NCBI RefSeq assembly: GCF_040930455.2
Contig: NZ_CP170494.1
Direction: 5' to 3' (one strand)
DNA: 64,000 nt
Source of the DNA: Neopusillimonas maritima
GTDB lineage: Bacteria; Pseudomonadota; Gammaproteobacteria; Burkholderiales; Burkholderiaceae_B
This document shows, piece after piece, positions 16,897 to 26,456 of this stretch. Position 1 is the stretch's first letter. Each line of letters opens with the position of its first letter. Under the pieces are notes generated by a model that was given only the letters and a program-made list of their open reading frames with translations, did not search any database and was not told the origin of the DNA. Both the position numbers and the translations under genes were made by a program.

Positions 16897-17868
16897 CTAA
16901 CTGTTTAACCAGTGATACAAAGGATGTTCCTGCAAACCCGAGCAAACCCAGGTGTTGCTAACCACCTTTGTACTGTCGTTTCCATAGCACGCTATTTTAG
17001 CGACAATTTTTTGTTGAAATGCCTGGGCATGCTCACTTGTTACAAATTCAACAAACAAACAAGCCCCGGAACCTGTCATTCTTGGCATTACACCTAGCTC
17101 AAGCAGCAAATTATATACTTGCTTAACAATAGGATAACGTGCCAAAACAATAGGCTGCAAGTCATTCCAACCATACAAGGGGCGCACCCCATTTTCCTGG
17201 CTGGTGCCAATAACGTTTAAACCGGCCGGTTGCGCCAACCTTAACCTGTTATCGGCTAACTTTTGCCACTCAGCAAAGTCCGTAATTATGATGGACTTTG
17301 TGTTTCTTGTCAAATCAGGGTCGGAAAAAACTTGCCCTGTCGCCACGTGCTGAGCAGGTTGAACAACAACATAGCCGGCGTTGCCGAGTTCAACGCGTTG
17401 CAGATCTTCACCCACTCCTTGCGCAAAAGCGTTTTGCCCAAATACAAACACCGGTACATCAGCCCCCAGCGGCAAAGCCAAACGCATCAATTCGGCGCGT
17501 GACAAACCTGTTTTCCAAAGACGGTTAAGGGCAATAAGCGTGCTGGCGGCATCGCTTGATCCGCCCCCCAGGCCACCGCCTGAAGGAATGGCTTTGCGAT
17601 ACTGAATTTGAGCCCCTAGCTTGACGCCCGTTGCCAATTGCAGCGCCCGTGCCGCCTTGACAACCAGGTCGTCGTCCGAACTCAGCCCGGCCAACGGCGA
17701 CTCACACACAATTTGTCCGTCGGGACGCACCTCAAAATCCAGGTAGTCACACAAATCAATAAAGCGAAAAACCGACTGCAGGAGATGATAACTGTCGGGA
17801 CGACGCCCTGTGACGTGCAAAAACAAATTCAATTTGGCGGGAGCCGGAACGTCGTAAAGCGCAGACAA
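16897..17868 (-). CDS. ispE: 4-diphosphocytidyl-2-C-methyl-D-erythritol kinase
   Basis: This 323-residue GHMP kinase phosphorylates CDP-methylerythritol in the non-mevalonate isoprenoid pathway. It starts 'YDVPAPAKLNLFLHVTGRRPDSYHLLQSVF' with the substrate-binding lysine in PAKLNL. The ATP loop PSGGGLGGGSSDAAS is at about 91-105, and the C-terminal 'PRMTGSGACLFVEF' glycine motif is present. It follows lolB with two bases between stop and start, and is followed one base later by tRNA-Gln. The lolB-ispE-tRNA-prs order is conserved among betaproteobacteria. Confidence 0.96.
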   Translation of the reverse strand: MSALYDVPAPAKLNLFLHVTGRRPDSYHLLQSVFRFIDLCDYLDFEVRPDGQIVCESPLAGLSSDDDLVVKAARALQLATGVKLGAQIQYRKAIPSGGGLGGGSSDAASTLIALNRLWKTGLSRAELMRLALPLGADVPVFVFGQNAFAQGVGEDLQRVELGNAGYVVVQPAQHVATGQVFSDPDLTRNTKSIIITDFAEWQKLADNRLRLAQPAGLNVIGTSQENGVRPLYGWNDLQPIVLARYPIVKQVYNLLLELGVMPRMTGSGACLFVEFVTSEHAQAFQQKIVAKIACYGNDSTKVVSNTWVCSGLQEHPLYHWLNS

Positions 17869-17870
17869 AA

Positions 17871-18440
17871 TTATGCCCCATCAACAACCAAACGAACACG
17901 AACCTGTTGCGCATCATGACGCCGTTCAAGCACGAGCATACGAGGCCCCTCAGTGTCGTAGCGGGAAAGCGTGACCGCCCAGCCATTCGAAACAAGCGCC
18001 GTCGGCCGCCCATTTTCGCCTCTCGTCACTTGGGCTGCCGCTGTATCGACTTCCCCTTGAAGCCACTGTTTAAGCCCGCGTATCGGCATGTCGGTTCCTA
18101 CAACTTGTGCCAAAAGCGCATCGGCATCCGGCGCGACCTCGCGGGAACCGTCGCTTCTAATCAAGACTGCTCGCGCGGGGCTGATTTCCACCCTGGCCAA
18201 TACCGACCCCATAGGGTTTGCCAAATCCAGCTGTTGTGTTTGACCCGAATCGCGCCAGGCGAACCCCCCCTGTACGGCCTGTGGCGCCGTACCCGGCTCA
18301 GTGACCGTTACCGCAAACCGCCCGGTTCTGCTGAATGCCGAACGGTCGGTACCCTGAATCGCCGGCGGCGATGCGCATGCCGCCAGGAACACCAAGAGCG
18401 AGACGAAAACCCACACACGCATAAAAAGCCGCTGCGACAT
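17871..18440 (-). CDS. lolB: Outer-membrane lipoprotein insertase LolB
   Basis: This 189-residue lipoprotein has a hydrophobic signal ending in the lipobox LAAC (cysteine at about 22). LolB accepts lipoproteins from LolA and inserts them in the outer membrane. Middle parts 'SGQTQQLDLANPMGSVLARVEISPARAVL' and 'MPIRGLKQWLQGEVD' resemble the LolB fold and its family 'W..G' element. It sits between the TPR gene and ispE with two-base gaps on each side, in one operon. LolB sequences are weakly conserved, so much of the call rests on position and the lipobox. Confidence 0.88.
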   Translation of the reverse strand: MSQRLFMRVWVFVSLLVFLAACASPPAIQGTDRSAFSRTGRFAVTVTEPGTAPQAVQGGFAWRDSGQTQQLDLANPMGSVLARVEISPARAVLIRSDGSREVAPDADALLAQVVGTDMPIRGLKQWLQGEVDTAAAQVTRGENGRPTALVSNGWAVTLSRYDTEGPRMLVLERRHDAQQVRVRLVVDGA

Positions 18441-18442
18441 GC

Positions 18443-20233
18443 TTATTCGGCCCCAAGTCGTTCAATGGTCTTAAGCAGGGTTTCGTTGTTTGCATCTTTT
18501 TGCTTCCCCTGCTTCCAGATCTCCCGCGCTTCATCTTTTCGGCCCATTACCCACAACACCTCACCCAAATGTGCTGCCACCTCGGCCTCTGGCAGAATTT
18601 CAAACGAACGCTGCAAATATTGCAACGCAGATTCATAATCGCCCGTACGATAAAAATACCAACCCACACTATCCAGAATGTATGGGTTATCAGGCTCCAG
18701 TTGCAGTGCTTTCTCCAGTAAAGCCTGGGCTTCGTCCAGCTGCGTATTCTGTTCAACAAACGTATAGCCCAAAGAGTTGTATGCGTTGGCGTCGTCGGGC
18801 GTGAGATCGATAATTCGCCGCATCATTTTTTCGAAGGCGTCGTACTTGCCCTGACGCTCGTAAAGCATCCCCAAGTCGTACTTAATTTCCGGTGTATCAG
18901 GCAAGGCTTTGTCGGCTTTCTCAAGCGTTTCAACCGCCAGGTCTGTACGCCCGGCATCACGATATATCGAAGCCAACGTTAACGCCGCTACTGTCCGCTC
19001 CTGATCATTCTGGGGCGCAATCGTATCAATCACTCCACGCGCCTGCTCCAGCTTGCCCATTCGGCCATACAACACCGCTTTGTGAATTTGCGATTGAAAA
19101 ATCAAGGAAGGGTCGTCAATGAGACTCAACTGTTCAATCGCTTCTTCGAGATTGTCCTGGCGCTCTGCAATTCGCACCAGCATCAGACGCGCGTCGGAGG
19201 CATCCGCTATTGCATTACTGGCTTTATCGTCAATCGACTCGCGCCGCTGCATTTGCACTGCGATATATTCATTCAACAACGCTTTGGCCTGGTCATATCG
19301 CTCCGACCGGGCATTCACTTCCGCCTCGGTGTAAAGCAAATCAAAATTTTCCGGCGCTGCCTCACGCATGGCCTGAACCTGCATTAATGCCTGGTCAACA
19401 CGACCCGCTTCTGTTAGCCGCCGTACAAGCAATAAACCAAGGTCGTCTGCTTGCGGATATCGCTCGAGGTAACGTTGAGCCGCGCTGATCGCCGCGTCGG
19501 GATCAACTTTCAAGCCATATTCAAGAATACGTTGCGCCGCCGGCTCTGACGCCGGGTCAAGCTGCTGGGCACGCTCGGCATGCGCCAGGGCGCGCCCTGG
19601 ATCGCCCGCCGCCCAAGCCATGTCTGAAAGCGCCAACCAAGTGACCGGCAAATTCTGTACCGGCTCGCGCAATGCCGAGCGCAAAATGTCGTAGGCTGCC
19701 GTACGGTCATTCAGTTTGCCCACGATTGCCGCAGCCTGACCAATGGCCACTTCCTTATCCTGGGCATTTTCAATGCGCTTCCAGAGCGCATCGGCCAAGC
19801 CTTCCGTTTCCCCGTTCGACGCAGACATCGCCAACGAGCTGGCAACCGCTTCAGGGTCGTTTGGTGCAATCAATGCCCACAATTGAGCCGCGCGGTTCGC
19901 CTTGGGGAAATTGCGTGCCACCATGGCGTACTGAAATGCCCGTTTTGCCAAACGTGGATCGGAGGTCGTGCGCGCCAGCTCGTAGAATACGTCTGTCGCC
20001 ACACCCATCTCGCCCCTTTGCGCTGCAAACTCGGCAACTAGCAACTTGTATAACATTTCGCCGGTTAAATTCACCGAAGGCAGCGAATCGGGGTGCAGAT
20101 GTATATGCTCTACAGGCTCAGCCGAAGGAGTAGGCTCTAACGGGCTGCCCGTTTGCGCATTCGCATCAAGCGCTGCGCCCTGCAGAAAAAAACCTGCGAA
20201 CAAAATGGATAACAAAGAATTAGAAAGTTTCAT
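18443..20233 (-). CDS. Exported TPR-repeat protein (lolB-linked)
   Basis: This 596-residue protein has a signal peptide (MKLSNSLLSILFAGFFLQG..., cleavage near ANA-QT). It consists largely of tetratricopeptide repeats, for example 'ALAHAERAQQLDPASEPAAQRILEYGLKVDP' and, near the C-terminus, 'DANAYNSLGYTFVEQ' and 'LEKALQLEPDNPYILDSVGWYFY'. Such proteins routinely precede lolB in betaproteobacteria. They probably act as periplasmic scaffolds, perhaps in lipoprotein or envelope assembly; the exact role is not known. It heads the operon TPR-lolB-ispE-tRNA-Gln and diverges from mutM. Confidence 0.88.
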   Translation of the reverse strand: MKLSNSLLSILFAGFFLQGAALDANAQTGSPLEPTPSAEPVEHIHLHPDSLPSVNLTGEMLYKLLVAEFAAQRGEMGVATDVFYELARTTSDPRLAKRAFQYAMVARNFPKANRAAQLWALIAPNDPEAVASSLAMSASNGETEGLADALWKRIENAQDKEVAIGQAAAIVGKLNDRTAAYDILRSALREPVQNLPVTWLALSDMAWAAGDPGRALAHAERAQQLDPASEPAAQRILEYGLKVDPDAAISAAQRYLERYPQADDLGLLLVRRLTEAGRVDQALMQVQAMREAAPENFDLLYTEAEVNARSERYDQAKALLNEYIAVQMQRRESIDDKASNAIADASDARLMLVRIAERQDNLEEAIEQLSLIDDPSLIFQSQIHKAVLYGRMGKLEQARGVIDTIAPQNDQERTVAALTLASIYRDAGRTDLAVETLEKADKALPDTPEIKYDLGMLYERQGKYDAFEKMMRRIIDLTPDDANAYNSLGYTFVEQNTQLDEAQALLEKALQLEPDNPYILDSVGWYFYRTGDYESALQYLQRSFEILPEAEVAAHLGEVLWVMGRKDEAREIWKQGKQKDANNETLLKTIERLGAE

Positions 20234-20316
20234 TCAACACAACCATCACAAGTGCGCCAAGCGGATTTGCGCATGATGGCAAAATAACACAAACATTCCA
20301 ATTAGTAGTGTGTCCG

Positions 20317-21144
20317 ATGCCTGAACTGCCTGAAGTTGAAACAACCCGTCGCGGAATAGCGACTGTCATGCCCGGCCGACGCTTGCGTTCCCTGGTGGTT
20401 CACGAGCCGCGTATGCGCTGGCCGGTGCCCGCCCATCTTAGCCAAACGGTGGCCGGCCAAATCGTGCGGCGATGTGAAAGACGGGGGAAATACTTGTTAA
20501 TTGGTTTCGATAACGGCACCATGATCGTTCACCTGGGAATGTCGGGCTCGCTTCGGCGTGCGCCATTAGACGAAATAAAACGCAAACATGACCATGTTGA
20601 ATGGGTATTCGATGACGCGCGCTTTCTGTTGCATGACCCCCGGCGCTTCGGGGCGGTACTCTGGCACGACCACGGTAACGGGCCTGTACAAACCCACCCT
20701 TTATTAGCCAACTTGGGCATCGAACCGTTTGACCCGGGTTTTACCGGAACAACGCTGCACCAAGCCTTCAAAAACAAAAAACAGGCAATAAAGACGGCAT
20801 TGCTGGCCGGCGATGTTGTGGTGGGCGTGGGAAATATTTATGCTTCTGAAGCCTTGTTCAGGGCACGCATCAACCCAAAAACCGCAGCCGGCCGCTTGTC
20901 TCGGGAGCGGTGTTCACGATTGCACGAAGCCGTACTAAGTACGCTCTCGGACGCCTTGCACTCAGGCGGCAGTACCCTGCGCGATTATGTAAATGCTACA
21001 GGAACGCCCGGCAGCTATTTCGATATTCATGCCGCGGTTTATAACCGTTCGGGTCAGCCTTGCCGGGTTTGCCACACACCCATTAAAAAAATTGTTCAGG
21101 GGCAGCGCACCACATACTACTGCCCCAAATGCCAGGCACGATAA
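20317..21144 (+). CDS. mutM: Formamidopyrimidine-DNA glycosylase (Fpg)
   Basis: This 275-residue bifunctional glycosylase/AP lyase removes 8-oxoguanine and formamidopyrimidines. The mature catalytic proline and glutamate are in MPELPEVETTRRGI. The helix-two-turn-helix segment 'VVGVGNIYASEALFRARINP' is at about 165-184. The C-terminal zinc finger is CRVC...CPKC (about 246-272) with 'GQRTTYYCPKCQ'. The ATG at 20317 makes proline residue 2 as required; an upstream GTG at 20308 would block the active site, so it is rejected. It diverges from the TPR operon. Confidence 0.97.
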   Translation: MPELPEVETTRRGIATVMPGRRLRSLVVHEPRMRWPVPAHLSQTVAGQIVRRCERRGKYLLIGFDNGTMIVHLGMSGSLRRAPLDEIKRKHDHVEWVFDDARFLLHDPRRFGAVLWHDHGNGPVQTHPLLANLGIEPFDPGFTGTTLHQAFKNKKQAIKTALLAGDVVVGVGNIYASEALFRARINPKTAAGRLSRERCSRLHEAVLSTLSDALHSGGSTLRDYVNATGTPGSYFDIHAAVYNRSGQPCRVCHTPIKKIVQGQRTTYYCPKCQAR

Positions 21145-21189
21145 GACCGCCCTGGAACCAACGAGAAGGCAGCGGTGTAAAGCAAGACC

Positions 21190-22614
21190 TTATCCCGCCT
21201 CCGATATCACAACCTTACCCGGGTTCATGATGCCGTGTGGATCCAGCGTTTGCTTCAGCAGGCGCATGAGCTTCATTTCGACCGGGTCTTTAAACTGGTC
21301 GAGCAGATCACGCTTTAACTGCCCTACACCGTGTTCCGCACTAATCGACCCATGATAATGATGGACACTGCGGTGAACAATGTCGTAAATCGCCTCTTGC
21401 TGGCCCAACAAATCGTCCTCTGAAAACGCCGTTCCGCGTGCAATGTTGTAATGCAGGTTACCGTCGCCCAAATGGCCGAAAATAACGTGCTCCAAACCAG
21501 GAAAACGCGACTGAATCGCTTCATTGGTAGTGCGCACGAAGTCGGCCATTGACGACACCGGAACCGATACGTCGTGCTTAATGCTTTTGCCCTGCTCTTT
21601 TTCCGCCAAAGGGATGCTTTCACGCAAATGCCATAAAGCCTTGCTTTGTGAAATATTTTCGGCAATGACCGCGTCGACCACTACTTCCGCTTCAATTGCA
21701 TCGCCAACAACCGTTTCAAACCGCTCACGAGCGTGATCGGCGCTTTCGCTGTCGGAGAGTTCAAGCAAGGCATACCAGGGCAACGCTGCCGACGGGCCAT
21801 CGAAAGGCATTCTTTGCTGCGGGAAGTGGTGTGTAACCAGGTGCAAACAGTTGCCCGCAATCAGTTCAAAACCGGTTAAAGCCGGGCCAAACCCCTTACG
21901 CGCAATCGACAAAAGGCTGACTGCCGCTTCCACACTTTGCAACCCGACAAGCGCCGTACACTGCGCAACAGGCAATGGAAAAAGCTTTAATGTGGCTGCC
22001 GTAATAATGCCCAAGGTGCCCTCACTGCCAATGAACAGGTCGCGCAAGTCGTAGCCAGTATTGTCTTTACGCAAACCGCGCAAGCCATGCCATATTTCAC
22101 CCTGTGCCGTCACGACCTCCAGACCCAGGACCAAATCACGGGCATTACCGTAGCGCAACACCTGGGTTCCACCGGCATTACACGCCAAATTACCCCCAAT
22201 CGTGCAACTGCCCTCAGCCGCCAAAGACAAGGGAAACAAGCGGTCGACATCGCGCGCCGTCTGCTGAACCGTTTGCAAAATGCAGCCGGCCTCTACCACC
22301 ATGGTGTCATTGTCGGTATCCACTTCGCGCACCGAGTTCAGCCGACCCAGCGACAATACCAACGCATGCCCCGAGTCATCCGGCGTGGCGGCGCCACACA
22401 AGCTGGTGTTTCCGCCTTGCGGCACAATCGGCACCTGATGGCGCCCACACCATTTCACGACGTCGGCCACTTCCTGGGTGGAGCCGGGGCGCACAACCGC
22501 CAGCGCCGAACCGGAGTAACGACCGCGCCAATCGGTAAGATACCCTTGTGCGTCATCACCCGTAATGACATTGGCGGCCCCCACCAAAGCGGCTAATTCA
22601 CCTAGCTGATCCAT
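21190..22614 (-). CDS. FAD-linked oxidase, D-lactate / D-2-hydroxy acid dehydrogenase type
   Basis: This 474-residue flavoprotein has the two-domain layout of GlcD/D2HGDH-type dehydrogenases. In the FAD_binding_4 domain (about 35-215), 'VPQGGNTSLCGAATPD' and 'AAEGSCTIGGNLACNAGGTQVLRYG' are clear. The C-terminal FAD-oxidase domain has 'VIFGHLGDGNLHYNI', 'SAEHGVGQLKRDLL' and 'LKQTLDPHGIMNPGKVV'. It would oxidise a D-2-hydroxy acid, passing electrons to a quinone, ETF or cytochrome; the substrate cannot be told. The ATG at 22612-22614 with AGGAAT upstream is used. It diverges from the phosphomannomutase gene. Confidence 0.9.
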   Translation of the reverse strand: MDQLGELAALVGAANVITGDDAQGYLTDWRGRYSGSALAVVRPGSTQEVADVVKWCGRHQVPIVPQGGNTSLCGAATPDDSGHALVLSLGRLNSVREVDTDNDTMVVEAGCILQTVQQTARDVDRLFPLSLAAEGSCTIGGNLACNAGGTQVLRYGNARDLVLGLEVVTAQGEIWHGLRGLRKDNTGYDLRDLFIGSEGTLGIITAATLKLFPLPVAQCTALVGLQSVEAAVSLLSIARKGFGPALTGFELIAGNCLHLVTHHFPQQRMPFDGPSAALPWYALLELSDSESADHARERFETVVGDAIEAEVVVDAVIAENISQSKALWHLRESIPLAEKEQGKSIKHDVSVPVSSMADFVRTTNEAIQSRFPGLEHVIFGHLGDGNLHYNIARGTAFSEDDLLGQQEAIYDIVHRSVHHYHGSISAEHGVGQLKRDLLDQFKDPVEMKLMRLLKQTLDPHGIMNPGKVVISEAG

Positions 22615-22712
22615 CAAAAATATTCCTGTTTTTTTAAGATTTCAGGCCTGTGACATAATTGCCTGCGACAATACACTACAACATTTTCACCGATTCATCA
22701 CGAGCAACCCTT

Positions 22713-24116
22713 ATGTCTGTTTCCGACGCCGTTTTTAAAGCCTACGATATCCGCGGCACTGTGCCCGAACAAATCCATGAAGACTTTGCCTATGCGCTCG
22801 GCTCAGCTTTAGCTGAAATGGCCATGCAAGCCGAAGTTGATACGCTGGTTGTGGGTTACGACGGGCGTCTGAGCAGCCCTGAGTTAAGCCAGGCGCTGCA
22901 AAAAGGCCTCACAGACTCCGGTATCAACACCGTCGATTTGGGGTGTGTGCCCACCCCCCTGGTTTATTTTGCGGCTCACACATTGGGAACAGGATCGGGC
23001 GTTGCCATTACGGGAAGCCATAACCCTTCGAACTATAACGGCTTCAAGATGATGATGGCCGGAAAAACGCTGTTCGGCGAACAGATCCAAACCTTGAAAG
23101 GTTTGATGCAGCAGGCCCAAACAGCCAAAGCGCCGGGCGTCGAGTCACATTTACACAAAGACAAAGGCAGTACGAAAATCTACTCGCCTGTTACCGACTA
23201 CACCAGCCGCATTGTCAGCGATATAAAGCTCAAGCGGCCGATGAAAATTGCCATTGATTGCGGCAATGGCGTAGGGGGAGTCGCAGCACCGGCCCTGTTT
23301 CGCGCGCTGGGATGTGAAGTAATCGAATTATTCTGCGAGGTGGATGGCCGGTTCCCCAATCATCATCCCGACCCCGCCGACCCGGAAAACCTTCAAGACC
23401 TGATTCGCACTGTACAAGAGACCGAATGCGAACTGGGGCTGGCCTTCGATGGCGACGCCGATCGTTTAGGCGTTGTGACAAAATCCGGCGAAATCATTTG
23501 GCCGGATCGTCAATTGATTTTATACGCCCGTGATGTTTTATCCCGCGAACCCGGGGCAACCATTATTTTCGACGTGAAATGCAGTCGCCATGTCGGTAAG
23601 GCCATTCTTGACGCAGGCGGCACCCCCTTGATGTGGCAAACCGGGCACTCAATGATCAAGGCAAAACTGCAGGAAACAGGGGCTCCGCTGGCCGGTGAAA
23701 TGAGCGGCCACACGTTCTTCAAAGAGCGTTGGTTCGGCTTTGACGATGGCCTTTACACAGGGGCACGTTTACTGGAAATTGTGTCCGCATCACACAACCC
23801 TTCTGAAGTGCTCGAAGCACTTCCAAAAGGCGTATCCACGCCGGAACTGAAGCTGCACATGCAGGAAGGTGAACCGCACACCCTGATTGCAAAACTGCAA
23901 GCCCAAGGGCAATTTGACACCGCAACTGAAATCATCAAAATCGACGGAGTTCGGGCTGAATACAAAGATGGCTTCGGTTTGGCAAGGGCGTCCAATACAA
24001 CGCCCGTCGTTGTATTGCGGTTTGAAGGCGACAACGAACAGGCGCTGGAACGCATTCAAGCGGAGTTTCGCCGCGCATTGCAAAAACTGGCTCCCGCTGC
24101 GCAACTCCCGTTCTGA
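22713..24116 (+). CDS. manB: Phosphomannomutase/phosphoglucomutase (AlgC/ManB type)
   Basis: This 467-residue alpha-D-phosphohexomutase has all four family loops. The phosphoserine loop is GVAITGSHNPSNYNGFKM (about 94-111), the Mg loop 'FDGDADRLGVV' (about 246-256), the sugar loop GEMSGHTFFKERW (about 328-340), and the C-terminal phosphate loop 'RASNTTPVVVLRFEGDN'. It interconverts mannose or glucose 6- and 1-phosphates for LPS, capsule or O-antigen precursors. It lies next to, and converges with, the surface polysaccharide operon with 21 bases between, which fits a precursor role. The ATG at 22713 fits the N-terminus MSVSDAVFKAYDIRG. Confidence 0.94.
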   Translation: MSVSDAVFKAYDIRGTVPEQIHEDFAYALGSALAEMAMQAEVDTLVVGYDGRLSSPELSQALQKGLTDSGINTVDLGCVPTPLVYFAAHTLGTGSGVAITGSHNPSNYNGFKMMMAGKTLFGEQIQTLKGLMQQAQTAKAPGVESHLHKDKGSTKIYSPVTDYTSRIVSDIKLKRPMKIAIDCGNGVGGVAAPALFRALGCEVIELFCEVDGRFPNHHPDPADPENLQDLIRTVQETECELGLAFDGDADRLGVVTKSGEIIWPDRQLILYARDVLSREPGATIIFDVKCSRHVGKAILDAGGTPLMWQTGHSMIKAKLQETGAPLAGEMSGHTFFKERWFGFDDGLYTGARLLEIVSASHNPSEVLEALPKGVSTPELKLHMQEGEPHTLIAKLQAQGQFDTATEIIKIDGVRAEYKDGFGLARASNTTPVVVLRFEGDNEQALERIQAEFRRALQKLAPAAQLPF

Positions 24117-24137
24117 CTATTTCTGCGGATCGCGCTG

Positions 24138-26456
24138 CTATTCAGACTCAGGCAAACGGGGCTCGATGCGTTTGGGCTGGGTATGCCGCTTACGCGCAAG
24201 CAGCACCGCATAAGTCTCCAGATGCAGTCGTTGCACTTCGCGAATATCAAATACACGTTCGGCAAACCGCCTACCGGCCTGCCCCATGGCTTGCCGTAAC
24301 ACCTTATTTTCAGCCAACCTTTGCACGACAGCCGCAAGCGCAGGAGCATCTTGTACCGGCACCAAAAGCCCCGTTTCGTTCGGCACGATCGCGTCGCGAC
24401 AACCGGGAACATCGGTTGTGACAACAGCCCGCCCGGAAGCCGCAGCTTCGATAAGCGATTTGGGAAGCCCTTCGCGATACGAAGCAAGCACGGCAATATG
24501 CGACTGCGCATATTGCCCGGCAATGTTGTCGCACTCACCCAGAAAAGTCACCACCCCTTCTGCGCGCCACTGAGCCAGGGTTTCAGGGGAAATGCTGGCC
24601 GGGTTGCCTGGGTCGAGGCTTCCGGCTATTTTCCATTGCACACCTAATGGATGAGTTTGGGAAAGCCGCGCGGCTTCCACGAACTCTTCAACGCCTTTAT
24701 CTTTCAAAAGGCGCGACACCATCAGCGCAACAAGCGGCCCCGGCGGCTCGGGTTCGATTGGCCACGCCTGCATATCAACGCCTGAACCCCGAATCATGAC
24801 GACTTGCGATTCGCGAACGGCACCAAACTTCTGCATTAAACGGCTGTCATCGGGATTCTGAAAAATAATTCGACTGTTGCCATGCCCCAGGGCGACTCGA
24901 TAAAGCAACGTGGCAACCACGCGTAGCGACCGCGCCTTGAAGCCGGCACCGGTAAAAACAAACCCAAGACCGGAAATTGCCGCTACAAAACCGGGAACGC
25001 GGGCCAGCCGTGCGGCAATACCACCGTACAACACAGGCTTAATGGTGACGGTATGCACAATGGCCGGACGCAGACGACGAAACAGGCGCCACAATGAATA
25101 AACGGTATAAATCTCTTTAACGGGATTGCGGCCGCTACGGTTCATGGGCACGACATGATGCGTAAAGCCCAACGCCCGCAACGACGCCACTGCCGGCCCA
25201 TCCATTGTCGCCAAATGAACATCGTAGCCGGCGGTGCGGGCCGCCTGAATAATGGGCAGACGATGCGACATGATAAAGGCCGGATTATTCACCACCATCA
25301 GTAAGCGGCGGCCGCCGGCCAACTTCGCCCATAACCCTTCATATCGCGACACCATAGCGCCAAGGCTGAATTCTATTTGTACCCGTTCACGCCCTTTCTG
25401 CAAGCGCACGGCCATGGCCGGTGAACCCAAGGCGCAAATTGCCTCACCCAGGGAGTGAGCAAGCGCGGCAGGATCCCGGGGCGGCGCGACCCAACCAAAC
25501 GCATCAACAATGTATGCCGCATCACCCACGTCGGTTACCACATTGGCCGCCCCCACTGCCATTGCCTCAGCCACCACGTTCGGAAACCCTTCCGCGCAAC
25601 TGGACAACACGTGAATATCCAATGCATTCATCACCGCGGGAATGTCGTCACGACGACCCAACAACAACACCTGCGCCTCGACGCCGTGCCGCCTGAGCAA
25701 CTCCATCAACTCCGGATTGGCTGAATCCATCCCATCGCCCACCAGCACTAATCGGGCCTGTGAATGCGCCTGAACCACTTTAGAGAAAGCATCAATTAAA
25801 TTGGCGTGATCCTTCAAAGGATGCCAACGCGCCACTGCACCGAGCAGCGGCGTATTAAGCGAAACACCCAACTGTGCACGAAGCTTGATACGCGTGGCGG
25901 CATCGGACGACCACCGCGCCATATCGTAGCCATTGGGAATAACCTGCATTTTCGCCGCTGCGTATCCTTTCTTCTGATGCCGTTCAGCTGCATCATTGGC
26001 GCATGCCACAATGGCCGCCGGAACCAATCCGGACAAACGCGCGCACAGCCAGGCCGAAAGTCGCACCGCCCGGCTGGTTCGCTCAAGGTGTGCACCCGAG
26101 TTCCGGATACCCCAAACAACATGTCGAACGCCGGCCAGCCGCGCGACCACCCCGCCGATGAGGTCGGCATGGTACATCCAGGTTTGCACCACATCCGGGC
26201 GCAACTGTTTCAACAAACGGTATAACGCTTTTAACGCCGACCAAGAAACACGCCCCGAAGACATGCCCAAACTAATAACTTCAATATTGGCCTGTTCAAG
26301 GCGCGGCCCGAACACGCCGGCATCCGTTAAAGAGATCACGGTGTGCTCAAACCGGGCGGTTGATTGCGTCAGTAAACGATACATCACCGTCTCGGCGCCC
26401 CCCTGCCCCAGCCCACCGATAATATGCACAACATGCACCTTGGGGGATTTAATCAT
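24138..26456 (-). CDS. Fused double GT4 glycosyltransferase
   Basis: This 772-residue protein contains two complete GT4 (GT-B fold) glycosyltransferases in tandem. Module 1 (1 to about 378) begins 'VVHIIGGLGQGGAETVMYRLL' and carries the EX7E element 'CAEGFPNVVAEAMA' (E289 and E297). Module 2 (about 383-772) begins 'LLMVVNNPAFIMSHRLPII' and has 'SYREGLPKSLIEAAASG'; it resembles the N,N'-diacetylbacillosaminyl/PglA-WbpU-type branch in 'SGLGFVFTG'. Neither module lacks its key glutamates, so both could be active and add two successive sugars. The linker 'LWAKLAGGRR' is very short. It is the last gene of the operon, with its ATG overlapping the preceding gene by 8 bases. Confidence 0.9.
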   Translation of the reverse strand: MIKSPKVHVVHIIGGLGQGGAETVMYRLLTQSTARFEHTVISLTDAGVFGPRLEQANIEVISLGMSSGRVSWSALKALYRLLKQLRPDVVQTWMYHADLIGGVVARLAGVRHVVWGIRNSGAHLERTSRAVRLSAWLCARLSGLVPAAIVACANDAAERHQKKGYAAAKMQVIPNGYDMARWSSDAATRIKLRAQLGVSLNTPLLGAVARWHPLKDHANLIDAFSKVVQAHSQARLVLVGDGMDSANPELMELLRRHGVEAQVLLLGRRDDIPAVMNALDIHVLSSCAEGFPNVVAEAMAVGAANVVTDVGDAAYIVDAFGWVAPPRDPAALAHSLGEAICALGSPAMAVRLQKGRERVQIEFSLGAMVSRYEGLWAKLAGGRRLLMVVNNPAFIMSHRLPIIQAARTAGYDVHLATMDGPAVASLRALGFTHHVVPMNRSGRNPVKEIYTVYSLWRLFRRLRPAIVHTVTIKPVLYGGIAARLARVPGFVAAISGLGFVFTGAGFKARSLRVVATLLYRVALGHGNSRIIFQNPDDSRLMQKFGAVRESQVVMIRGSGVDMQAWPIEPEPPGPLVALMVSRLLKDKGVEEFVEAARLSQTHPLGVQWKIAGSLDPGNPASISPETLAQWRAEGVVTFLGECDNIAGQYAQSHIAVLASYREGLPKSLIEAAASGRAVVTTDVPGCRDAIVPNETGLLVPVQDAPALAAVVQRLAENKVLRQAMGQAGRRFAERVFDIREVQRLHLETYAVLLARKRHTQPKRIEPRLPESE

